From NCBI RefSeq assembly GCF_001418015.1, contig NZ_LIQG01000032.1, positions 248,001-312,000 of the forward strand: 64,000 bases of DNA, written 5' to 3'. The position numbers and the translations under genes were made by a program. This document shows positions 1 to 11,013 of the stretch, one piece after another (within the stretch, counting starts at the first letter, position 1; every line of letters begins with the position of its first letter). The notes under the pieces were generated by a model. The model did no database searches and had not been told where the DNA came from. It saw only the letters and a list, made by a program, of their open reading frames with translations. This stretch comes from Lacinutrix mariniflava. GTDB lineage: Bacteria > Bacteroidota > Bacteroidia > Flavobacteriales > Flavobacteriaceae.

Positions 1-1
1 T

Positions 2-391
2 ATACAAACCAATCTTATGGGAATGTATTACGTAACTAAAGAGATTCTACCTTATTTAATAGACAAAAATGAAGGTGATATTATTAATGTTGCTTCTACA
101 GCTGGATTAAACGGAAATGCGAATACATCGGCCTATTCTGCTTCTAAGTTTGCCGTAATTGGTATGTCTGAGTCGTTAATGAAAGAAGTACGTAAAAACA
201 ATATTAGAGTTTGCACATTAACGCCAAGTACAATAGCGTCGGACATGTCTGTAGAATTAGGTATTGCAGATAAAGATTCTCAAGATAGCGTTTTACAACC
301 CGAAGATTTTGCAGAACTTGTAGTTGCAGGTTTAAAATTACCAAGAAGAGCAATGCTTAAAAGTGCAGCTTTATGGTCTACAAATCCTTAA
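2..391 (+). CDS. SDR-family oxidoreductase, C-terminal part (5' end outside window)
   Basis: The open frame runs in from the window edge (the first complete codon starts at base 2), so the first ATG at 17 is internal. The visible part is the second half of a short-chain dehydrogenase/reductase: the NL-x-G-x-YY helix, the NVAS strand with the catalytic serine, and the YSASK motif giving the catalytic Tyr and Lys. The Rossmann TGxxxGxG motif must lie upstream. It is an NAD(P)-dependent oxidoreductase of the 3-ketoacyl-ACP reductase-like type; the substrate cannot be told. No terminator hairpin follows, and a degenerate copy of the accessory leader repeat lies at about 447-490. Confidence 0.9.
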   Translation: MQTNLMGMYYVTKEILPYLIDKNEGDIINVASTAGLNGNANTSAYSASKFAVIGMSESLMKEVRKNNIRVCTLTPSTIASDMSVELGIADKDSQDSVLQPEDFAELVVAGLKLPRRAMLKSAALWSTNP

Positions 392-510
392 TATTATAGT
401 TTAACACATCGTTTTAGAGTTTTAAACAAGACTTGCTTTAATAAAAAAATAGTCGACCTTCGCTAAATCCTGACGTTCGGGAATAAAAACACTGCCAACA
501 ACCTTAAGAA

Positions 511-1110
511 ATGAAAATAAAAATTCTAAAATCAGAGATCCAACTTGAAAACGACAGCGTCTTACTTCTTCCTTTTACCAATAAAAGAAACGAAGAACTT
601 AAAGACATCATTTTCGATAAAGAGATTTGGGAATTTATGGGATCGAACATAAATAACGAACAAGGTTTAAAAAACTATATCGCAAAAACAATTAAAGACA
701 AAAACAATCGCCTTTGCTATCCTTTTTTAATTATCGATAAAGAAACCAATAAAGTTGCAGGTTGCACAAGATACGGAAACGTAGATGCTGCAAATAAAAA
801 ATGTGAGATTGGCTGGACTTGGCTTGGAGTAGATTTTCAAGGCACAGGACTAAATAAAGCATGCAAGCACGAATTATTGCAATTTGGGTTTGAAACTATT
901 GGCTTTAAAAGAATACAGTTTTGTATCGATAGTAAAAACCTAAAAGCTCAAACTGCAATAGAGAAAATAGGTGCACAAAAAGAAGGTGTTTTTAGAAACA
1001 ACAACGTTGCACCAAGTGGAGATAGTAGAACCGATATTTACTACAGTATAATAAAAGACGAATGGAAGGCTTTAAAAGATGAAATTTTTCCTGAGTTTTT
1101 AGTATATTAA
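511..1110 (+). CDS. GNAT-family N-acetyltransferase (RimJ/RimL-like)
   Basis: A 199-residue protein with the fold order of RimJ/RimL-type acetyltransferases. It has the GWTWLG strand, then the acetyl-CoA pyrophosphate loop FQGTGLN, then a helix and the C-terminal NLKAQTAIEKIGAQKEGVFR segment typical of this subfamily. It would transfer an acetyl group from acetyl-CoA to an amine, often a protein N-terminus or an antibiotic; the acceptor is unknown. Start ATG at 511. The gene stands alone. Its upstream region holds a degenerate leader repeat (TAGTCGACCTTCG), and a hairpin at 1164-1183 lies downstream, so it may belong to the accessory gene set. Confidence 0.88.
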   Translation: MKIKILKSEIQLENDSVLLLPFTNKRNEELKDIIFDKEIWEFMGSNINNEQGLKNYIAKTIKDKNNRLCYPFLIIDKETNKVAGCTRYGNVDAANKKCEIGWTWLGVDFQGTGLNKACKHELLQFGFETIGFKRIQFCIDSKNLKAQTAIEKIGAQKEGVFRNNNVAPSGDSRTDIYYSIIKDEWKALKDEIFPEFLVY

Positions 1111-1163
1111 AAACTTAATACAACATTATAGCCTTTTGGCTAAATATTTAAATAAATACAAAG

Positions 1164-1183
1164 GCACAGTTTTACGACTGTGC
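1164..1183. terminator. Hairpin, inverted copy of the one at 2583
   Basis: GCACAGTTTTACGACTGTGC forms a 7-bp perfect stem (GCACAGT/ACTGTGC) followed by TTTTCTT, a plausible intrinsic terminator for the GNAT gene. The same 20 bases occur in reverse complement at 2583-2602. Confidence 0.65.
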
Positions 1184-1199
1184 TTTTCTTGTTTTATCG

Positions 1200-1275
1200 C
1201 ACTTGACTTTGTCGAAAAAATAGTCGAACTTCGTTTAACGTATGATATAAAACATTGAAACGGTTTCATATTAAA
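1200..1275 (+). repeat. Accessory leader repeat, copy 1 (TTGACTTTGTC...TTCGTTTAACGT)
   Basis: Contains CTTGACTTTGTC, then TTCGTTTAACGT at 1230-1241, then TGATATAAAACATTGAAACG. The same order of blocks recurs at 14955, 16260, 38370 and 39240, each time upstream of a small orphan gene or gene pair. It may carry a promoter or be a recombination boundary; the sequence alone does not decide. Confidence 0.7.
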
Positions 1276-1306
1276 GTCATTCTACACCATTTAAAAAAAA
1301 AACATC

Positions 1307-1657
1307 GTGCAATACAATAAACATACAGATGCGGAAAATTTCGCAGAGATATTAAAAAATGTTGTCTTGCCAAGTAAAATTTCAATTGGAATGTTTGAGT
1401 TAAAGGGAAAACGAATGCCCGAAACTTCTCAAAACTACGCTGAAAATGAGAATGACCATTTTGAGAATAAACATCAATATATTTTCCCTTTACTAACTGG
1501 AAATCTCGAAATTAGTTTGCGCCTTTATGAGAATGTTGACAACCATTTTCGTCTTTACTGTTTGACTCATAACGCCATTAATACAACGGATTCAAATTGG
1601 ACAAGACTAAAATTAGACAAAGATGGATTACTTGACGACTCACAAGACTGCAACTAA
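1307..1657 (+). CDS. Hypothetical small soluble protein
   Basis: A 116-residue frame opening with GTG at 1307, shortly after the leader repeat. No signal peptide or membrane segment is visible. The composition is that of a small soluble protein with alternating charged and aromatic residues (LEISLRLYENVDNHFRLYCLTHN). I do not recognise the family. The position, directly behind the leader repeat and 13 bases before a lipoprotein gene, is like that of the small orphan proteins elsewhere in this window, where immunity proteins are found. An immunity role is only a guess. The start codon is uncertain. Confidence 0.45.
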   Translation: MQYNKHTDAENFAEILKNVVLPSKISIGMFELKGKRMPETSQNYAENENDHFENKHQYIFPLLTGNLEISLRLYENVDNHFRLYCLTHNAINTTDSNWTRLKLDKDGLLDDSQDCN

Positions 1658-1670
1658 AAACAAAACTATT

Positions 1671-2300
1671 ATGAAAAATATATTATTAATTATAACTGCT
1701 ATTTTAACATTTATTTCGTGCAAAGCACAACAACCAATTATACCTTTATTCAATGGTTCAGATTATTTAGATACGTCAAATGCATATTATAAGGATGTAG
1801 ATGGAGATTTCACTAAACTGATAGGTACTTGGCAATATACTAATGGAAGTGAAGTTTTTAAAATTACACTAAAAAAGAAAGAACAAGATTTATATAACGA
1901 GACTAATGAAATTTCTTATTATGAAGATGTGATGTATGGAGAATATCAATATATAGATTCTAATGGCATTGAGATAATAAATTCAATTAGTAATATTGAT
2001 TCTTTTACAGATGTTTCCGAACATTTTATATATGGAGGATATATTATAGACAATAATAATTTGCCAATCTGCGATGATTGTTCAGATAACGAAAGAAGAG
2101 TAAAGGTCTTAATTGAAGACCCTTTAAGGCCATATTTAAGTTATAAGATGATTATAAGACATATTCCTGGAGAAGTGCTATTGGGTACTACTGAACAAAT
2201 TAAAATAAAAATAAAAAGAAGTACTACAGCAATTGTTCCTGAAGGTCAACCAGATAACGATAGAATTGATTTTGATGAAATAACATTAGACAAACAATAA
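1671..2300 (+). CDS. Lipoprotein, DUF6705-like
   Basis: Start ATG at 1671 is preferred over the in-frame ATG at 1623 because it begins a clean lipoprotein signal (MKNILLIITAILTFISCKAQ, lipidated Cys at 17) and avoids overlap with the preceding gene. The 209-residue product has the GDFTKLIGTWQYTNGSEVFKI block I associate with the Bacteroidota family DUF6705: a one-domain beta-rich lipoprotein of unknown function with a GTW motif after the signal. It is probably anchored at the outer membrane. A large imperfect palindrome starts about 10 bases after the stop codon. Confidence 0.7.
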   Translation: MKNILLIITAILTFISCKAQQPIIPLFNGSDYLDTSNAYYKDVDGDFTKLIGTWQYTNGSEVFKITLKKKEQDLYNETNEISYYEDVMYGEYQYIDSNGIEIINSISNIDSFTDVSEHFIYGGYIIDNNNLPICDDCSDNERRVKVLIEDPLRPYLSYKMIIRHIPGEVLLGTTEQIKIKIKRSTTAIVPEGQPDNDRIDFDEITLDKQ

Positions 2301-2309
2301 AAAACTAAC

Positions 2310-2432
2310 CACAACCACGTATATAAAAAATAGCAGTTAAGTGTTAAACTCAAAATTTAATTCTTTTCTGCTATTTTTGCTTTAAACCGAAAAAAGCACA
2401 TATAAATCTGCTACTTTCTATATACAATCACG
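2310..2432 (+). repeat. Imperfect palindrome after the DUF6705-like gene (cassette-end type A)
   Basis: Outer arms GTATATAAAAAATAGCAG (2319-2336) and CTGCTACTTTCTATATAC (2408-2425) are reverse complements at 16 of 18 positions. The element starts about 10 bases after a stop codon, as do the related elements at 16090 and 18418. A half copy (ATATAAAAAATAGCA) lies after the gene ending at 27701. Confidence 0.65.
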
Positions 2433-2545
2433 TTCTTGTTGATTGCTTCGCTTCGCGCTAAACAAGAACGTTAGGCTATAAGTCATTTTTTGAAATTTAA
2501 AAATACTTCGTATATTCAAATTTCAAAAAACAACTCATAGCCGCT
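2430..2545. repeat. Two further hairpins in the 2301-2671 gap
   Basis: GTTCTTGTT ... AACAAGAAC (about 2433-2470) encloses a second small palindrome. GGCTATAAGT with TTTTTTGAAATTT pairs with AAATTTCAAAAAA and ACTCATAGCC (about 2473-2543). No gene is visible in this gap; it holds stacked secondary structure between two converging transcription units. Confidence 0.55.
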
Positions 2546-2582
2546 AGGAGCTAAACAAACTTTCTAAAAACATAAAAAAAAA

Positions 2583-2602
2583 GCACAGTCGTAAAACTGT
2601 GC
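2583..2602. terminator. Hairpin between accessory block and E2 gene
   Basis: GCACAGTCGTAAAACTGTGC, flanked by an A-tract on the left and TTTT on the right, can terminate transcription from both sides. It is the exact reverse complement of 1164-1183. Confidence 0.7.
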
Positions 2603-2671
2603 TTTTCTATACTTTTATAACTTTATGTAATTCCTGAGATACTGAAACAAGTCCAGCACTAGAGGAGTTTG

Positions 2672-3988
2672 TTAAATCTCACGATTAATATCCCAAGCTT
2701 CTAAATAATCTTTTACTGCTTTTACAAACTGTCCACCAAGTGCACCATTTACAACTCTGTGATCGTAAGAGTGCGACAAGAACATTTTGTAACGAATACC
2801 AATAAAATCACCATCTGGAGTTTCTATAACCGCAGGTACTTTACGTATTGCACCTAAAGCTAAAATCCCTACTTGTGGTTGATTAATAATTGGTGTTCCC
2901 ATAATACTACCAAAAGTACCAACGTTAGTTACTGTATAAGTACCGCCTTGAATATCGTCTGGTTTTAATTTATTATCTCTTGCTCTACCTGCTAAATCGT
3001 TTACCGCTTTCGTCATGCCAACTAAATTAAGTTGATCTGCATTTTTAATAACAGGTACAATTAAATCACCATTACCTAATGCGGCAGCCATACCAAGATT
3101 AATATTTTTCTTTTTAATAATTGTATCACCTTGAAGAGAAATATTCATCATTGGGAAGTCGCGTAATGCTTTCGCAATAGCTTCCATAAAGATTGGTGTA
3201 AACGTAAGGTTTTCGCCTTCACGCTTCATAAAATCGCTCTTTACTTTCTTTCTCCAATTCCAGATATTTGTAACATCTGCTTCTATAAAACTCTGTACGT
3301 GTGCACTTTTCTGTACACTTTCAACCATATGATGTGCAATTAACTTGCCCATTCTAGTCATTTCTATAATTTCGTCACCTTCTGCAGAAACCACTGGAGC
3401 TGCTACTTGTTTAGCTGCAGGTTTTGCAGGTGCTTTAGTTACTGGAGCTGCAACTGCTTTCGCTGGCTGCGAACCTCTAGTTTTTAAATACGCTTGCATA
3501 TCTGCTTTAGTAACACGACTATCTTTCCCAGAACCAGGAATAGTATCTAATTCTGCTTGCGCAATACCTTCGGCTTTAGCCATATTTTTAACTAATGGCG
3601 AATAAAAACGTTCTCCATTAGAACTAATTGGTGCCGCAGTTTCTTGAGCAGCAACAACTGTTTGTGCTACATCTGCAACAGCAGGAGCCGTTTTCTCTTC
3701 TACAACTTCTTGTGCTTTTGGAGCTTCGGCAGAGGCATTACCTTCACCTTCTGTTTCAATTACAGCGATAGTTTGCCCAACTTGAACAACATCGTCTACA
3801 TTAAAAAGTATTTCTACTAAAACGCCATCTACTTCACTTGGTACCTCGCTATCTACCTTGTCTGTTGCAATTTCTAAAATCGCTTCATCCTGTTCTATAG
3901 TATCACCAATTTCTTTTAACCAAGAAGTAATTGTTGCCTCAGCAACACTTTCTCCCATTTTCGGTAACTTTAGTTCAAATCTTGCCAT
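2672..3988 (-). CDS. 2-oxo acid dehydrogenase E2 (dihydrolipoamide acyltransferase)
   Basis: A 438-residue E2 component of a 2-oxo acid dehydrogenase complex, probably the branched-chain type. Domains in order: lipoyl domain (1-80) with the lipoylated Lys44 in EIATDKVDSEV; an Ala/Pro/Val-rich linker; a peripheral subunit-binding domain (about 130-170, YSPLVKNMAKAEGI); a second linker; and the CAT-like catalytic domain (about 205-438). It moves the acyl group from lipoamide to CoA. The active-site motif reads SHSYDHRVVNGALGG, with His410 present but Asn414 where most E2 enzymes have Asp. Start ATG at 3988. A -7 box TAATTTTG lies on the minus strand at 4026-4033. Lies downstream of recR and the glycosyltransferase gene. 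Confidence 0.92.
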   Translation of the reverse strand: MARFELKLPKMGESVAEATITSWLKEIGDTIEQDEAILEIATDKVDSEVPSEVDGVLVEILFNVDDVVQVGQTIAVIETEGEGNASAEAPKAQEVVEEKTAPAVADVAQTVVAAQETAAPISSNGERFYSPLVKNMAKAEGIAQAELDTIPGSGKDSRVTKADMQAYLKTRGSQPAKAVAAPVTKAPAKPAAKQVAAPVVSAEGDEIIEMTRMGKLIAHHMVESVQKSAHVQSFIEADVTNIWNWRKKVKSDFMKREGENLTFTPIFMEAIAKALRDFPMMNISLQGDTIIKKKNINLGMAAALGNGDLIVPVIKNADQLNLVGMTKAVNDLAGRARDNKLKPDDIQGGTYTVTNVGTFGSIMGTPIINQPQVGILALGAIRKVPAVIETPDGDFIGIRYKMFLSHSYDHRVVNGALGGQFVKAVKDYLEAWDINREI

Positions 3989-4025
3989 ATTAATAAAAAA
4001 TGTGTCTTTTTGTAATTTCAGAGTG

Positions 4026-4033
4026 CAAAATTA
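4026..4033 (-). promoter_or_regulatory. -7 promoter box TAATTTTG for the E2 gene
   Basis: Matches the Bacteroidota -7 consensus TAnnTTTG on the minus strand, 38 bases before the E2 start codon. Confidence 0.5.
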
Positions 4034-4102
4034 CTAAAAAATAGTCTATTTATCTGATTATTCAATATAATTTTAAAATCTATTTTTGTAATACTTTGAT
4101 AC

Positions 4103-5206
4103 TTAAAAGTGTATCACTTCTCCTCTACTTTTCGAGGAATGACTTCCGAGTATAAAATTAGCGTTTTTTGGAAGTATTTTGAATGATATATTTTTATTTT
4201 TTTCTGAAGTTTCCATTTGCTGGATAACCTCTTGAAAACTAATATAATTCGCGTCGAAAATAATTTGAGTATTACTTTTCACTTCGGAAGAATTAGAAAC
4301 TTGTTTTACGGGTTTCAATAGCTTAATAGCTAATCTTTCATTTTTAGCATTCGAAATCAAAGTATAATCTTGAACCGTTAGTCTCTTAACTGAAACTTTA
4401 CTTTTAAATAATTTTGCAGATTGTATTCCGAAGAATACCAAAGCATCAAAAACCAAATTGCTTTTAAAATGCTTTTTGTAAAAAATTTGCATCGCACCAT
4501 AAAAACGCTTCGCATAAGTTTTATCTTTTAATGTACTTTCTCCTTTATAATGGATAACTGAAGTTTCTCCAAAATAGAAACTCTGGTAACCTGATTTTTT
4601 AATTTTATAACTTAAGTCTATGTCTTCGCCGTACATAAAGTAATCTTCGTCGAAACCTTTAACCTCATTATAAACACTACGTTTTAATAACATAAAAGCA
4701 CCAACAAAGACATCTACTTTACCAATCTCATTTTCTTTTAAATGGTTTGCGTAATAATGTTTAGAATTACCTAATGCTTTATTAATTGCAATTTTAGTTA
4801 CAGGAACATTGCGTTTACTTTCTGGCAAATAGTTTCCGATGCCATCTATTAATTTACAACCAACGATTCCGAGATTGTTTTGTTTTTCGGCGAAAGCCAA
4901 AAGTGTTTTAAAAGTATTTTCTGCTACAACAGTGTCCGGATTTAATATGCAAAGGTATTCACCTTTGGCTTGTTTAACGCCAATATTATTTCCTTTCGAG
5001 AAACCTGAGTTTACTTTATTCTCTATAAATTTTACATTTGGAAATTGCTCTTTCACCATCACACAACTACCATCTTGAGAGTTGTTGTCTATTACAATAA
5101 TTTCAGCATCTAAACCTTGAATAGCAGCTTCTACGCTTTGCAAACACAACTGTAAAAAGTAGTGTACGTTATAGTTTAATATGATGACAGAAAGTTGCAA
5201 ATGCAA
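4103..5206 (-). CDS. Glycosyltransferase family 2
   Basis: A 367-residue GT-A enzyme: LSVIILNYN start strand, VIDNNSQDGS, the nucleotide-binding NPDT (DxD position), FMLLKRSVYNEVKGFDEDYFMYGEDIDLSYKIKKSGY acceptor region, then a hydrophobic patch and a roughly 130-residue C-terminal extension (IIFDANYISF...FKILPKNANFILGS). It transfers a sugar from a nucleotide-sugar onto a surface polysaccharide or lipid acceptor; the rhamnosyltransferase-like group is the nearest resemblance. The frame opens with TTG directly abutting the recR stop codon, and a stop precedes it in frame, so translation is probably coupled to recR. A start at the next TTG is also possible. Confidence 0.85.
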   Translation of the reverse strand: MHLQLSVIILNYNVHYFLQLCLQSVEAAIQGLDAEIIVIDNNSQDGSCVMVKEQFPNVKFIENKVNSGFSKGNNIGVKQAKGEYLCILNPDTVVAENTFKTLLAFAEKQNNLGIVGCKLIDGIGNYLPESKRNVPVTKIAINKALGNSKHYYANHLKENEIGKVDVFVGAFMLLKRSVYNEVKGFDEDYFMYGEDIDLSYKIKKSGYQSFYFGETSVIHYKGESTLKDKTYAKRFYGAMQIFYKKHFKSNLVFDALVFFGIQSAKLFKSKVSVKRLTVQDYTLISNAKNERLAIKLLKPVKQVSNSSEVKSNTQIIFDANYISFQEVIQQMETSEKNKNISFKILPKNANFILGSHSSKSRGEVIHF

Positions 5207-5824
5207 TTAGTATTTTAGTGAAGCTTCAAACGGAATTCGGTTTAATATACTACGGCCAAGTGTAATTTCATCGGCATATTCTAATTCATCACCAACTGAA
5301 ATTCCTCTCGCAATTGTAGACGTTTCAACTTCTAAACCGTTTAATTGTTTAAAGATATAGAAATTAGTTGTGTCGCCTTCCATAGTTGGACTCAATGCAA
5401 AAATGAGTTCTTTTACATTTCCACTTCTTACTTTTTCGACAAGACTTACAATATTTAAATCGTGAGGACCGATACCTTCTATAGGATTAATTTTCCCTCC
5501 TAAAACATGATACAATCCTTTATGCGATGCTGTGTTTTCTATTGCCATAACATCGCGAATATCTTCGACCACACAAATAATATCGTCTTTTCTTAATGGG
5601 TTTGAGCAAATTTCACATAACTCGACGTCGCTTATATTATGACACGATTTACAAAATTTCAAATCTTCTCGCATATGTGATAATGCATTAGATAGATTTA
5701 GTGTTTGCTCCTTTGGCTGTTTTAGTAAATGTAATGCTAAACGCAATGCTGTACGCTTACCAATACCGGGTAATTGTGCGATTTCGCTGACTGCATTTTC
5801 CAAAAGTTTTGAAGAGAATTCCAT
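5207..5824 (-). CDS. recR: Recombination mediator RecR
   Basis: A 205-residue protein of normal RecR length. It has the N-terminal helix-hairpin-helix region ([17 protein letters not shown]), the four-cysteine zinc finger [16 protein letters not shown] (about 57-72), and the Toprim domain beginning [16 protein letters not shown]. RecR works with RecO and RecF to load RecA on gapped DNA. Start ATG at 5824. The glycosyltransferase gene follows with no gap, so the two form an operon read leftward toward the E2 gene. Confidence 0.97.
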   Translation of the reverse strand: MEFSSKLLENAVSEIAQLPGIGKRTALRLALHLLKQPKEQTLNLSNALSHMREDLKFCKSCHNISDVELCEICSNPLRKDDIICVVEDIRDVMAIENTASHKGLYHVLGGKINPIEGIGPHDLNIVSLVEKVRSGNVKELIFALSPTMEGDTTNFYIFKQLNGLEVETSTIARGISVGDELEYADEITLGRSILNRIPFEASLKY

Positions 5825-5901
5825 AGCCTGCTAAATTAATCTTTTTGTTACGAATTGATGCATTTATTTATTTGATTTTTATGTGATTATTCTTGTAGGT
5901 T

Positions 5902-6097
5902 TTAGACATGGGTTTCATTTATTATCACGAATTACCATTATTATATTTGCTTACTCTTCTGTTTCTTTGACACGGATTTCGCATATTTTTACGGATTACC
6001 GCTAACTTGGCTTGGAGTACTCTTGCGTTTCTAGACACGGATTTCTCAGATTTTCACGGATTATCACTCTTCGCTGATTACTCCTATGTTTTATCAT
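5902..6097. repeat. Three diverged tandem copies of a 64-65 bp repeat
   Basis: Copies begin at about 5905 (GACATGGGTTTC), 5969 (GACACGGATTTCGCA) and 6034 (GACACGGATTTCTCA). Each contains an inner TTTTCACGGATTA-like block. No coding sequence is convincing here. Confidence 0.65.
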
Positions 6098-6260
6098 AAA
6101 CTCTATTCTCTTCATTCCATTCTCTTTCTTTTCTCTTTATTCTATTCTCTTTTCTCTTTTCTCTTTTCGCTATTCGCTATTCCCTATTCTCTTTCTTCTT
6201 TTCTCTTTCTTCTTTTCTCTTTCTTCTTTTCTCTTCATCCTATATTCTTCATTCTTATAA
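6098..6260. repeat. Polypyrimidine low-complexity tract
   Basis: Reiterated CTCTTT/TTCTTTTCTC units with almost no purines on the plus strand. A frame through it (6086-6277) gives only a Phe/Leu/Ser string and is not a gene. With the tandem repeats it fills the 519-base gap between recR and the symporter. Confidence 0.75.
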
Positions 6261-6343
6261 CTAGGACACAACTTTAAATACTTATAACTTATAACTCTTA
6301 ACTTTTTACTTTTCCGTATTTTGGCTCTCAGAAAATAATCTAC

Positions 6344-7801
6344 ATGTCAGCAACTCTAATATTACTACTAATTGCAGCCTATTTTGGCGTGCTTATACTA
6401 ATCTCATATTTTACTGGAAGAAAGTCCGGAAATGATGCCTTTTTTAAAGGTAACAAACAATCTCCTTGGTATGTTGTTGCTTTTGGAATGATAGGCGCAT
6501 CACTTTCTGGTGTTACTTTTATTTCGGTTCCTGGTTGGATTGAAGCCTCTCAGTTTAGCTATATGCAAGTTGTTTTAGGATATATTGTGGGTTATTTAGT
6601 AATTGGAACCGTTTTACTGCCTTTATACTATAAACTTAATTTAACTTCGATCTATACCTATTTAGAAGAACGTTTTGGTAATTACTCCTACAAAACAGGA
6701 GCTTCATTTTTCTTAATTTCTAGAGTAATTGGAGCGAGTTTTAGGTTGTTTTTAGTTGCTAATGTTTTACAAATTGTTTTGTTTGACGAACTTGGTGTTG
6801 AATTCTGGCAAACCGTTACTATTACCGTACTTCTAATTTGGCTTTACACGTTTAAATCTGGAATTAAAACTATTGTCTGGACCGATACTTTACAAACCTT
6901 ATTTATGCTTATTGCAGTTGGTGTAGCCATTTATTTTGTGAGTGATGAATTAGGATTAAACGGTAGTAACGTTTTAACTTTTGTATTAGAAAGCGATTTA
7001 AGTAAGACTTTCTTTTTTGATGATTTTAAATCTGGAAACTACTTCTGGAAACAGTTTATTTCTGGTGCATTTATAGCGATAGTTATGACTGGTTTAGATC
7101 AAGATATGATGCAAAAAAACCTAACCTGTAAAACATTAAAAGATGCACAAAAAAACATGTTTTGGTTTACTTTGGTACTTACAATTGTAAACTTTGTTTT
7201 TTTAAGTCTTGGTTTACTATTGACCGTTTATGCTCAGAAAAATGGGATTGATGCCCATAAGGATGATCTATTCCCTATTCTAGCAAAAAACCATTTAAGT
7301 GTTGGTGTCTTTGCTTTTTTCTTATTAGGTTTAATTGCTGCCGCATACAGCAGTGCAGATTCTGCTTTAACTTCTTTAACGACTTCTTTTAGTATTGATA
7401 TTTTAGATATAGAAAAAAAACATACGCCGCAAGAACAAGTAAAAATTAGAAAACGCATACATGTTGCAATTTCTTTTATTTTAATACTTGTTATTGTTGC
7501 TTTTAAATATATTATTAAAGATGCCAGCGTTATAGCTAAACTCTTTGTTTTTGCAGGTTACACCTATGGACCTCTTTTAGGATTATATGCTTTTGGCTTA
7601 TTTACAAAATGGCAAATTAAAGATAAAATTGTACCAATTATTGCTATACTTTCTCCTATCCTATCTTACATAATAAGTGTGAATAGTTTAAAATGGTTTG
7701 GTTTTGAATTTGGTTTCTTTATTCTAATTTTAAACGGCCTAATTACATTTTTAGGATTACTAATTATTAGAACAAAAGAAACTTCTAATACTGATTTGTA
7801 G
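6344..7801 (+). CDS. Sodium:solute symporter (SSS family)
   Basis: A 485-residue inner-membrane carrier with about 13 hydrophobic helices. The early helices carry FGMIGASLSGVTFISVPGW, the substrate and Na+ region of SSS proteins, and a later helix carries LIAAAYSSADSALTSLTTSFSIDIL, the hallmark with Na+-binding serines. It couples solute uptake to the Na+ gradient; the solute is not evident. Start ATG at 6344. The 3' end overlaps by 17 bases the convergent gene at 7785. Length and helix count are normal for the family. Confidence 0.9.
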   Translation: MSATLILLLIAAYFGVLILISYFTGRKSGNDAFFKGNKQSPWYVVAFGMIGASLSGVTFISVPGWIEASQFSYMQVVLGYIVGYLVIGTVLLPLYYKLNLTSIYTYLEERFGNYSYKTGASFFLISRVIGASFRLFLVANVLQIVLFDELGVEFWQTVTITVLLIWLYTFKSGIKTIVWTDTLQTLFMLIAVGVAIYFVSDELGLNGSNVLTFVLESDLSKTFFFDDFKSGNYFWKQFISGAFIAIVMTGLDQDMMQKNLTCKTLKDAQKNMFWFTLVLTIVNFVFLSLGLLLTVYAQKNGIDAHKDDLFPILAKNHLSVGVFAFFLLGLIAAAYSSADSALTSLTTSFSIDILDIEKKHTPQEQVKIRKRIHVAISFILILVIVAFKYIIKDASVIAKLFVFAGYTYGPLLGLYAFGLFTKWQIKDKIVPIIAILSPILSYIISVNSLKWFGFEFGFFILILNGLITFLGLLIIRTKETSNTDL

Positions 7802-8147
7802 ATAATAAAACCAAAGTACAAGCAACTTCAAACTCAATATCGTTTTTCTTTAAAATAGTATAAAATTCAGGATTCTCTGTTCCCGGATTAAAAATAACGC
7901 GCTTTGGCTTTAAAGACACAATGTAATCATAATACTGTACTTGTCTTTTTGGGTTTAAATATAAAGTAACTGTATCTATATCCTTATACGGCTTCAATTC
8001 TGTATCTATTGTAACACCATATTCTACGCCTTCTCGCAAACCAAAAGCTACAGTTTCATGATTGTAGTTTGTTAATTTTCGCATAGCCATGTTAGAATAA
8101 CGCTGCGTTTTTGTAGATGCTCCTATTACTAATGTTTTTTTATTCAT
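7785..8147 (-). CDS. CoA-binding domain protein
   Basis: A 120-residue single-domain protein with a CoA/NAD-type Rossmann fold. It opens KKTLVIGASTKTQRYSNMAM (phosphate loop) and continues with DTVTLYLNP and the RVIFNPGTENPEF segment characteristic of the stand-alone CoA-binding family (pfam CoA_binding_2). A cytosolic regulatory or CoA-thioester-related role is assumed; no reaction is known for the stand-alone form. Start ATG at 8147. It converges on the symporter gene with 17 overlapping bases, so no separate terminator fits between them. Confidence 0.85.
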   Translation of the reverse strand: MNKKTLVIGASTKTQRYSNMAMRKLTNYNHETVAFGLREGVEYGVTIDTELKPYKDIDTVTLYLNPKRQVQYYDYIVSLKPKRVIFNPGTENPEFYTILKKNDIEFEVACTLVLLSTNQY

Positions 8148-8277
8148 ATAAATTTTATTTAATACTGGGTTAATTCCGCGAAAGCGAAAACTTCTTTTTT
8201 GTTAAAACAATGTTAACGTTTATTAAAAACAGTAACACAATATAAAATTAATCGTCTTAATAATAACACCAAAACAA

Positions 8278-10801
<2,524 letters not shown>

Positions 10802-10884
10802 ACGTTAGATTTAAAATACTAATTAGTGTTTTAATAGCCTTATTAATAGTTAATGGTTAGTGTTATACAAGGTTATTAAATAAG

Positions 10885-10917
10885 AAAACCCAAAGCTTGA
10901 TCAGTTTTGGGTTTTTG
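10885..10917 (+). terminator. Intrinsic terminator of the receptor gene
   Basis: AAAACCCAAA pairs with TTTGGGTTTTT across an 11-base loop, about 85 bases after the receptor stop codon. Confidence 0.7.
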
Positions 10918-11001
10918 ATTTTTTTGAAAAACGCCTCTTATAAATAAGTCGATTATAAGTTAAATAAATACTAATTATTTTAAACGTCTAAATAACGTTA
11001 G

Positions 11002-11009
11002 TATATTTG
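11002..11009 (+). promoter_or_regulatory. -7 box TATATTTG before sRNA-like unit 1
   Basis: Exact TAnnTTTG match with no open reading frame downstream, only a structured 90-base stretch ending in a terminator. Confidence 0.5.
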
Positions 11010-11013
11010 CCCC

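Noticed and set aside
5902-6097. Possible CRISPR array
   Set aside because: Only three diverged units with contiguous, not spacer-separated, repeats and no cas genes.
6086-6277. Open frame across the polypyrimidine tract
   Set aside because: Product is a Phe/Leu/Ser string caused by CTCTTT reiteration; no start context or similarity.
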